NCBI GenBank assembly: GCA_026770595.1
Contig: MU633807.1
Location: 1 to 11,727, forward strand
Origin: Ochromonadaceae sp. CCMP2298
Taxonomy: Eukaryota > Sar > Synurophyceae > Ochromonadales > Ochromonadaceae
Direction of reading: 5' to 3'
Length of the DNA: 11,727 bases
Made by a program: the position numbers and the translations under genes. The notes under the pieces are model-generated. The model did not search any database, was not told the origin of the DNA, and saw nothing but the letters and a program-made list of their open reading frames with translations. Shown here one piece after another: positions 7,501 to 11,727 of this stretch (positions are counted from its first letter, which is position 1; each line of letters begins with the position of its first letter).

Positions 7501-8229
7501 GAGGATCCCCTTGCGATGGGCAGCATCCGAAACGCGGACGATATGGTTGTCCATGATCACACCGATGCACGCGACCCTCGCTTGCTCGGGTTTGAACAAT
7601 GCGACCGTGTGACCTCCAGCTGAGGAATAGAGGTGAAGAGAGACATCACCGAGGCTCTGGACGAAGGCGAGGATCTGGTCGGCCGTGGTCCCCCTCACGG
7701 CATGGTCGAAGCCGTCGATGAACGCATTGAGGGCTCGGTCGTGATGGTGTCCCCCCAGCTCGTCGATCAACCACTGGACGGCGCACGTGTAGCCAGTGGG
7801 GGACGCGAGGGGGCCCATACTGGAGGAGAACATGCGGTGAGCAAAGCGCAGCGGATTGGGGGCACGGACGTCGGGGGTGTCGAAGAGGGGGATGTAGTTC
7901 AACTTAGCCCGGCTGCGATCGATGGAGATGATGGACAAGCGTGTGACTTCATGCACACTGAACGTGTCATACAAGGTCAAGGCAAACATCCTCCCAATCA
8001 ACAGCCCGAAGTCCTTGTACGAAATTGTCGAGTCAGTGGTCATCTTGCCCAAAGTACGGGTGTATTTGTTGGCGAAGGTTTTGAGGATGCTCTTTTCGTC
8101 GAAGGAATGGAGGTGGTCGTTCTTGCGATACGCGAGCGCAGCCTTTTTGACACGCTGTCCAGCGATGTCGTCGTCCGCGTACTCGATGGGCTTTATGGAT
8201 GTAAGGTCCTTGATACGATCTTGGAACAT
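4552..8229 (-). CDS. Fusion of family B DNA polymerase, SF1 helicase and GIY-YIG nuclease
   Basis: One intact 1,225-aa frame, probably the main replication protein. I start at ATG 8229 (MFQDRIKDL), one base after the preceding gene's stop; a GTG at 8307 would add 26 aa and overlap that gene. Polymerase, residues about 1-690: motif A near D417 (TIDVIREYTSIL), a PGEYHI block near 455, motif B K530-x3-N534-x3-G538-x2-G541, and motif C SFNTDALTI with D638. The first Asp of the usual DTDS is Asn. I cannot locate exonuclease motifs. Helicase, about 710-1030: Walker A GAAGTGKS (K727), DEAFA (D785), GDPEQCLPV (819-827), IRAQGASW and LYTALSRA. These fit the Pif1/RecD-like SF1 group. GIY-YIG, about 1055-1150: EIYTI, YVG, R1079, H1083, E1127 and N1143. 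A 50-residue basic tail follows. Domain calls are firm for helicase and nuclease, good for polymerase. Confidence 0.88.
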   Translation of the reverse strand: MFQDRIKDLTSIKPIEYADDDIAGQRVKKAALAYRKNDHLHSFDEKSILKTFANKYTRTLGKMTTDSTISYKDFGLLIGRMFALTLYDTFSVHEVTRLSIISIDRSRAKLNYIPLFDTPDVRAPNPLRFAHRMFSSSMGPLASPTGYTCAVQWLIDELGGHHHDRALNAFIDGFDHAVRGTTADQILAFVQSLGDVSLHLYSSAGGHTVALFKPEQARVACIGVIMDNHIVRVSDAAHRKGILKTESIHSLQLQTSEWFVDYTRNVAVVADVDEIDNLDDSIQTVLIDDSTADMCSLIHCVMKKTGIRVDEIKLHKKQGVMSFRCPQTGRVYEKSADPLARQALLARLPPTYSTWANQSYSTIAGLVYSEIMGHTTHQFHSEFGVAIHTLFDQSPCNALMNDLSTSRTKLKDCVTIDVIREYTSILHERIELWNLISVFSDLKAWTYTNDEDLLPGEYHIQRPFLLGSLGGFAAGVRPLEFVKYLVGEGIVEWSDVTHRLLADTTLPADHFKALVARIYTDHSFEESDRKQLVNHFIGSWGPRHTRSVKAVVCETYDFCSATVVAEEAKGRVCTIDHIANDTDGGLYFIQSECATPKTHSALPMHRQVICQTYIRLHTLSKELLASNPGSEIVSFNTDALTIRIVSPFNAPVNTIKKGVTKELEHIGSLQIETTHIHQKASRPFDQECWQPSPVPTWTVTNECDVNPTAFCKGPQSVLVTGAAGTGKSYLLRSLAEEGMLGLTFTNQAVDNMKKNGVSDSHTFDSFFQTASAIHKASHCKTIVVDEAFACSPDHLLLVYRARDLAIVQRRTPPRCIFLGDPEQCLPVTNHKMYDYLETDFLRTLCDSRRLVLNYKEASSRYDVPLHNVLQTLLKTGRLPADLCKGKRFRPELDMSLALFNTGGSRTVERTNKAKFQGFVPGCPVVSNECIPSLEIFTSEIFRVTTTTDEAVTLLSLDGCCVVEVPTADLKRFGPTYSVTMIRAQGASWKFEYSIADVGAMQLRHLYTALSRATEWSDVHFDFESVRHKTFRNKPIKAGPSPHKIDLKDEAYRHTEIYTIHDAKGDAIYVGHTTTGISTRFDQHTDVDDYNSEGMKIKAFIRAHPDECTIRLVQRLACANLKAATKVETAYIALHVGYGCVLLNSRQLPKKQSARVTMIDVHKVLASVAMKKTTWTDDGTRLRVTAYCPDKKKMVRSEYRYGLRNTRQQAVFKAQSYSPEIDFVVA

Positions 8230-8230
8230 C

Positions 8231-8713
8231 TCACTGGATGCGTGGCGCGTCGACAACCGCCCGTTTGCGTCCGAGACCAGGATCGAAGCGGTCCACTTGA
8301 TCGTCACGTGTCCCTGTTACCCGGTAGGCGCGGTTTGCAATCGCGAATCCCTTCGCAGAAATAGCATCGAGTCCCAGTGAACCCCCGATGACACCATTCA
8401 GTTGGCCGGTGAACACCCGGAGTTGGGGGTTGGGGACAGCACGAGCACCACTGATCTTCCTGGCCACGAAGGCGTACACTTTCGGATTGACCCGGCCGCT
8501 GAACTTCAAAGCCTTGAGAGCAGCCTTCGCATCGAGGAGGAGCTGATGGCGATTGGGGGCGGTCGGGAGGTACTCAGCATTGCTATCAACGATATGCCCC
8601 CGGAACTTCGTCGTTGTGCGCAGAGAGAGGGCAGACGGCAACGGACCCGGGGGGAAAATGTTGTACTTTCCGGGGTTGGCCTGGGCGAAAAGGGCATGAT
8701 CGGAAAGAGACAT
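8231..8713 (-). CDS. Hypothetical basic viral protein (160 aa)
   Basis: I do not recognise this protein. I start at ATG 8713 (MSLSDHALFAQ). The frame stays open to 8914, but that extension runs through a tRNA-like sequence and A/T tracts and has a low-complexity Phe/Ser-rich translation, so it is probably untranslated leader. The stop (TGA, 8233-8231) is separated by a single G from the polymerase ATG, so the two genes are nearly fused and are likely expressed from one transcript. The product is basic, with Lys/Arg spread through residues 60-160 and a Gly-rich stretch near 110-120 (GQLNGVIGGSLG). No zinc site, nucleotide-binding loop or membrane segment is visible. A DNA-binding or priming role beside the polymerase would be reasonable but is inference from position and charge alone. 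Confidence 0.55.
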   Translation of the reverse strand: MSLSDHALFAQANPGKYNIFPPGPLPSALSLRTTTKFRGHIVDSNAEYLPTAPNRHQLLLDAKAALKALKFSGRVNPKVYAFVARKISGARAVPNPQLRVFTGQLNGVIGGSLGLDAISAKGFAIANRAYRVTGTRDDQVDRFDPGLGRKRAVVDAPRIQ

Positions 8714-9105
8714 TCTGCTTTGGGTTGTATACTGTTGCAAGAGAAAAAAAGTTGACGGGGCAATGATGTAACTATACCTCGCTCTCCTTAAGCCCCCACG
8801 AAAAAACACACAATAGGGGAACCTGGGAACAATTGAAAAAAAACAAAAAAATGATCCGACCCCCGGAGGAATCGAACCACTGCAGAAGAGAATGGAAGCT
8901 GAAACGTCGACCACTCACACCAATTTAAGGAAGAAGTAACACCTAAACTTCCCTGACGACAACCAAATCATTGACCAATATAATGCAGTCATGTCACGCC
9001 TGAAAAGGTTCTAGAAGCTCGGCACCGCGTCATTTTGTCACCATTTTCCCCTTAGGAACATTTTTTTCTCAGACCTTCTCGAACCCCCAGCTCACATTTT
9101 TCGAA
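8714..9105. promoter_or_regulatory. Divergent intergenic region between minus and plus gene blocks
   Basis: This 392-bp stretch separates the leftward viral array from the rightward 263-aa gene, so it should hold promoters for both directions. It is more AT-rich than its flanks, with A-tracts near 8742-8749 and 8834-8851, a TATA-like ATATAATG near 8979-8986 on the plus strand, and GTATAG near 8774-8779 read on the minus strand. It also contains the tRNA-like sequence. No long inverted repeat or origin-like iteron array is visible. Confidence 0.45.
8858..8923 (-). other. Degenerate tRNA-like sequence (pseudo-tRNA or SINE head)
   Basis: Read on the minus strand, this carries an A-box-like TGGTGTGAGTGGTCGA (D-arm style, like a Ser/Leu tRNA) and, about 45 bases on, a perfect B box GGTTCGATTCC, then GGGGGTCGG and a T-run (TTTTTTT) that could stop RNA polymerase III. 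The clover-leaf fails: the T stem has two mismatches, no five-pair anticodon stem forms, and no 5' partner for the GGGGGTC acceptor strand is present. A decayed tRNA or the head of a tRNA-derived SINE is more likely than a working tRNA. Confidence 0.35.
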
Positions 9106-9897
9106 ATGATGAGCGCCATTTCTTCCGTGTTCTCTTCCCCCGAGCCCGCCGCCGCCGCCGCCGCGTCTGCATCGTTCCCCCAGAAGGATGCTTACGAGCG
9201 CGCGATCGCCGTCACCCCCGCCGACGCCGCCGCCCCCGACATGAGCGCCAACAAGAGACCCCGCTCGATCGAAGCAGGGGACATAAACAACATGCCCAAG
9301 AAGGATCAGAACACCTGGCTCAAGAATCAGCTCAAGATCGCCTCGCAGAAGGCGACGGCGGATGCGGAGGAGATCGCGAGAATCAGAGGTGAAGTCGCAC
9401 ACACCGACGCCGACAGATGTGCCCTCGCCGACTGTCTCTTCGATTCCAAACCGAGCGACATGGTTCTCCACCGGCTCGACAAGAAGAAACTGGACGAGTC
9501 CGCAGACGGCGACAAGAAACTCAACTCCGTCAAGGTAGTTCACATGCTGGACGCAGTTATCAAAGACATCACCGAGACCCACTTCGTCTTCGGTCGCAAC
9601 TGGGTCTCTGTCTGCGTCGCGGACGGCCAGGTGATCAAGACCAAGGAGTGGTCAGTGCCGTGCGACGAAGCCAGACAAATGCTCGACTTCATCCTGTATC
9701 GCCCACTCAACGGCAGACTCAAGGGAGCGTCCGTGGTCATCCCCGTCACCTGCGACGCCTACGCCATCAAGACCGGAACCAAAGCCGTACAGGTGCGCGT
9801 CCCCGAGACGTACGGAGCCGAGACGTTCGGTATCACCAAGGCCGAGCTCCTGCGTACCTGCGTGGCCCACGACGACGTGGCCATTTTGCTGGTGTAG
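9106..9897 (+). CDS. Hypothetical protein (263 aa) with Ala-rich, coiled-coil N-terminal half
   Basis: I do not recognise this protein. Two adjacent ATGs (9106, 9109) stand at the start; either gives the same product within a residue. Residues 1-45 are Ser/Pro/Ala-rich and include a GCC-repeat alanine run (15-20). A KRPR basic patch near 50-53 could be a nuclear localisation signal. About 65-105 is charged and helical (KNQLKIASQKATADAEEIARIRGEV), a likely short coiled coil. The C-terminal 150 residues alternate strands and helices and look like a folded domain (FVFGRNWVSVCV, GASVVIPVTCDAYAI). The gene is transcribed away from the viral array, and third codon positions are strongly G/C. It may be a viral accessory gene or a host gene beside the insertion. 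An (AC)n tract starts directly after its stop. Confidence 0.7.
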   Translation: MMSAISSVFSSPEPAAAAAASASFPQKDAYERAIAVTPADAAAPDMSANKRPRSIEAGDINNMPKKDQNTWLKNQLKIASQKATADAEEIARIRGEVAHTDADRCALADCLFDSKPSDMVLHRLDKKKLDESADGDKKLNSVKVVHMLDAVIKDITETHFVFGRNWVSVCVADGQVIKTKEWSVPCDEARQMLDFILYRPLNGRLKGASVVIPVTCDAYAIKTGTKAVQVRVPETYGAETFGITKAELLRTCVAHDDVAILLV

Positions 9898-9924
9898 ACA
9901 CACACACACACACACACACACACA
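9898..9924. repeat. (AC)n dinucleotide microsatellite
   Basis: Thirteen AC units plus one A, starting immediately after the TAG stop of the 263-aa gene. It is an exact simple repeat and probably marks the 3' untranslated region or the edge of the element. Confidence 0.97.
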
Positions 9925-10009
9925 TGCCGCCATCTGACATTGCGCGCACCATAACCTAAAACAAAAGACATAGGCCACCTTTCCTTTTAACACACACACG
10001 ATCACACCC

Positions 10010-10172
10010 GAGAAGGCGGAGAAAGGGGAGACGGGAGAGAGGGAGAGACGGGGACGGGGAAGCTGGACAGGACTCGCGAACAACTACCAGACAACTGGGG
10101 GACAACTGGGGGGAGGGGGAGAAAAGGGGAGAGAGGGGGGAGGTTGAGAACGGGGAGACGACGATTGACCCA
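10010..10172. repeat. Purine-rich (G/A) low-complexity tracts
   Basis: Two G/A-rich blocks (about 10010-10072 and 10096-10172) are made of GGGGA, GAGAG and GGAGG words on the plus strand, with a short direct duplication GACAACTGGGG near 10090-10110 between them. No coding potential is supported. The tracts lie just downstream of the decayed end of the ankyrin pseudogene. Confidence 0.7.
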
Positions 10173-10194
10173 AGAGTTTTTGACCCAAATTTGT

Positions 10195-10680
10195 GTGAGG
10201 TGACCCTTAGTAGTGTCCTGGGCCCGCAGCCACCGCAGCACGTGAATGTGACCACACTTTGCAGCAGTATCACAATTCCCTTCATCCCAAGGGCAGGGAG
10301 GATCCTGGGCCCGCAACCACTCCAGCACATGCACGTGACCACATGCACGTGACCACCCTTTGCAGCGGAATAGCAAGTCCCTTTTCCCCAAGGGCAAGGA
10401 GGGTCTTGAGCTCGTAGCCACTGCAATACCTCCAGATGGCCACCTACCGCTGCCTTCTCGGTAACCAGATTCGTCCGAGGCATGTTGAGCTCCTCCCACG
10501 CCCAGGAAATCAGAGAAGTTGACAAGTAGTCATCGATTCTCAATTCCTCAACAGGCGTGGTTGCCAGTTAATCTCTCCACAGCCTCGACACGAGCCTCAG
10601 CTGCGCGTCACAGGAGGGGCCCAGGAACTCTCTGACATACCGCAGCACGATCGGAAACGCCACGGCGGAAGGAGAGGGAG
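10195..10680 (-). pseudogene. Ankyrin-repeat protein pseudogene, algal type
   Basis: Minus-strand translation gives a short N-terminal segment resembling the F-box-like lead of algal ankyrin proteins (FLGPSCDAQLRLVSRLWRD), then an in-frame TAA at 10570-10568. The same frame continues (DDYLSTSLISWAWEELNMPR) into ankyrin units of 29 codons of the GGHLEVLQWLRAQDPPCPW type. Three units are visible. The landmark TCCTGGGCCCGC or its variant recurs at 10216, 10303 and 10404, spacings of 87 and 101 bp. The extra 14 bp is a tandem duplication at 10327-10354 that shifts the frame inside unit two. The third unit decays after about 10210. Stop, frameshift and missing C-terminus make this a dead gene or fragment. 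The proteins normally mediate protein-protein binding. The style suggests a stramenopile host. Confidence 0.75.
10327..10354. repeat. 14-bp tandem duplication that shifts the ankyrin frame
   Basis: ACATGCACGTGACC is present twice in direct tandem (10327-10340, 10341-10354). Since 14 is not a multiple of three, the ankyrin frame changes here: the upstream frame reads GGHVHV and the matching continuation HVLEWLRAQDPPCPW lies in another frame. Confidence 0.97.
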
Positions 10681-10684
10681 GCTC

Positions 10685-10801
10685 CATGATTGAATTATGA
10701 AGCTCCTGGCACTCATGCCACACGGTTTGAAGTTTGCAAGCACTGCTTGCAAACTTCAAACCGTGTGGCATGAGTGCCAGGAGCTTCATAATTCAATCAT
10801 G
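10685..10801. repeat. Perfect 58-bp inverted repeat with a 1-base centre
   Basis: Arms 10685-10742 and 10744-10801 are exact reverse complements around the single C at 10743; pairing stops at the next base on both sides (C at 10684, C at 10802). It lies at the 5' edge of the ankyrin pseudogene and duplicates part of its N-terminal region in reverse. RNA from either strand would fold into a 58-bp perfect hairpin. Near-zero spacing is unusual for living DNA, so a read or assembly fold-back artefact must be considered. Confidence 0.97.
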
Positions 10802-11120
10802 CTGAGCAAGAGTTGAGGAGATGCTCTTGACCACGTTTTGCCGAATTTGCGACGACGCCGTGCTGCCGCTATCATAGAGCATTTGGCGCCTTTTAAGAGA
10901 AACACATGCCCATATTTCTTAAGAGGAACCTTGGGAACAGATGTCCCGATTTTGGGATATTTGGGCAACTTTTTGATAGAAAGACCCTTCTTTGGGTGAG
11001 GGTTTTAGGCCCTCGTGAGAGGTGCCATATAACAGTTTACCATCGTATATAAGCAATCAGGGATGGAATAAATATAAACACAACCACAATGAATTTTGTT
11101 GAATTTGGATACAGCTATCT
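10802..11120. other. Non-coding stretch, no gene seen
   Basis: About 320 bases of mixed, moderately AT-rich sequence. Short open frames exist on the minus strand, but their translations are low-quality and interrupted. A GATTTTGGGATATTTGGG near 10948-10966 is a weak local repeat. I see no RNA gene, promoter or mobile-element terminus. Confidence 0.5.
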
Positions 11121-11276
11121 GGTAACGGGTAACTGGGGTAACGGGTACTGGGTGCAGTGTCCATGTACCAGAGCTCGTCCCCCAGGTGCATACAGGTAAC
11201 GGGTAACGGGTAACGGGTAATAGGTAACGGTAACGGGTAGGTAACAGGTAGCGGGTAACAGGTGACGGGTAATAGG
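11121..11276. repeat. Degenerate GGTAACG heptamer satellite, two blocks
   Basis: Units close to GGTAACG recur at 11121-11153 and 11195-11276, with variants such as GGTAATA, GGTAACA, GGTAGCG and GGTGACG. About 40 bp of non-repeat sequence separates the blocks. The unit is telomere-like in length and G-content but is not a standard TTAGGG/TTTAGGG telomere, and variation between units suggests an old minisatellite. Confidence 0.9.
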
Positions 11277-11340
11277 CACAGTATAGTATGGGCAGCCCGC
11301 CTTGCGGCATGGGGCCCCCCCTTGGTGCCCCCCCCACACC

Positions 11341-11718
11341 CTAGCAGGGGTGCAGTCTCTGCATGTCCAGGCACACCAGCAGCAGCTTGTCCTCGTCAGT
11401 GCGGCCAGTGGTGCCCAGCACTCCCAGAGCATCGTCCAGACGCCCCTGCGCACACAGATACGCCCCCCTCGCCCCTGCCCCTACCACTCCTGCATCTATC
11501 CCTACCCCTCCTGCCCCTGTCCCTGCTCCTGCCGCTGCCCCTACCTCCCCAACCGCCACCTTAATTGTCTCTGCATCAGCCCCCTCCCTCCCCTCCCTCT
11601 GCTCCGACCCAGTCAACCTGAGGGGCGGGGGCCTGAGTGGGAAGCTGAGCAATTTCAATTTGCGCAGTGCCTCGTAAGCCACCCTATCCACAGCGCCATC
11701 TATTCTGGTGCGCCTCAC
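11341..11718 (-). CDS. Possible host exon or gene fragment, low confidence
   Basis: A minus-strand frame runs through the C-rich right edge. Its ends look protein-like (RRTRIDGAVDRVAYEALRKLKLL near the start, AYLCAQGRLDDALGVLG and DKLLLVCLDMQRL near the end). The middle is a Gly/Ala low-complexity run encoded by a CCCCTGCC-type repeat on the plus strand. The last part has the helix-turn-helix feel of a TPR-like unit, faintly reminiscent of coatomer epsilon, but I cannot support that name. The repeat-coded centre and the edge of the window make an intronless gene unlikely; two short exons with a C-rich intron would also fit. It may be non-coding. Confidence 0.22.
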   Translation of the reverse strand: MRRTRIDGAVDRVAYEALRKLKLLSFPLRPPPLRLTGSEQREGREGADAETIKVAVGEVGAAAGAGTGAGGVGIDAGVVGAGARGAYLCAQGRLDDALGVLGTTGRTDEDKLLLVCLDMQRLHPC

Positions 11719-11727
11719 TCCCCCCCC

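Noticed and set aside
8230-8307. GTG start extending the polymerase by 26 residues
   Set aside because: Non-ATG start, overlaps the 160-aa gene by 77 bp, while an ATG lies one base after that gene's stop.
7633-8364. Plus-strand open frame of 243 codons
   Set aside because: It is antisense to the polymerase N-terminal region and shows the Gly/Val/Arg-rich composition of a shadow frame; no recognisable motif.
8714-8914. N-terminal extension of the 160-aa gene
   Set aside because: It would translate A/T tracts and a tRNA-like sequence into a Phe/Ser-rich run; the ATG at 8713 gives a normal N-terminus.
8858-8923. Functional tRNA gene
   Set aside because: No anticodon stem, mismatched T stem and no matching 5' acceptor strand.
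10327-10354. CRISPR-like direct repeats
   Set aside because: Only two adjacent 14-bp copies without spacers, inside a degraded protein gene.
10568-10789. Separate 73-aa gene beginning MKLLALMPHGLK
   Set aside because: Its N-terminal part is produced by the palindrome, and the rest is in frame with the ankyrin pseudogene across a stop.
11121-11276. Telomere array
   Set aside because: The unit is GGTAACG with many variants, is internal and is not a known telomere repeat.

Overview
The window looks like most of an integrated DNA virus of the Polinton-like / virophage-like type (small double-jelly-roll viruses that carry a retroviral-type integrase), followed on the right by decayed DNA of its eukaryotic host. 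The host is probably an alga. The only recognisable host-type sequence is a broken ankyrin-repeat gene whose units contain 'GGHLEVLQWLRAQDPPCPW', a style I associate with brown-algal and other stramenopile genomes. That placement is recognition without a search and is tentative. The GC-rich, low-complexity right edge also fits an algal nuclear genome.

Left part, 1-8713 (virus). A small ORF (minus, 8-217) and a minor-capsid/penton-like gene (plus, 254-967) diverge from a 36-bp spacer. The penton gene runs tail-to-tail into the probable major capsid gene (minus, 926-2251), overlapping it by 42 bp. Reading leftward from 8713, six minus-strand genes follow each other with gaps of only 1, 5, 57, 35 and 19 bp: an unknown basic 160-aa protein; a 1,225-aa fusion of family B DNA polymerase, SF1 helicase and GIY-YIG nuclease; an rve/DDE integrase; an unknown 184-aa protein; a zinc-ribbon, VLTF3-like transcription factor; and the major capsid candidate. 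All are open end to end, so the element is young, selected or still active. The genes cover genome copying (polymerase-helicase-nuclease), chromosomal insertion (integrase), viral transcription (zinc-ribbon factor) and virion structure (two capsid proteins). No packaging ATPase and no capsid-maturation protease are visible; they may lie left of the window.

Middle, 8714-9105 is a divergent intergenic region holding a degenerate tRNA-like sequence on the minus strand. A plus-strand gene of unknown function (9106-9897) follows and ends one base before an (AC)n tract. It may be the last gene of the element or the first outside it. No terminal inverted repeat can be identified because the left end of the element is outside the window.

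Right part, 9930-11727 (host-like): purine-rich tracts, an ankyrin pseudogene broken by a 14-bp tandem duplication and an in-frame stop, a perfect 58-bp inverted repeat with a one-base centre, a degenerate GGTAACG heptamer satellite, and a C-rich edge with one possible exon.

The best candidate for something undescribed is the polymerase-helicase-GIY-YIG fusion. After it come the perfect 58+1+58 palindrome, the shared 11-bp motif upstream of two viral genes, and the unknown viral proteins.
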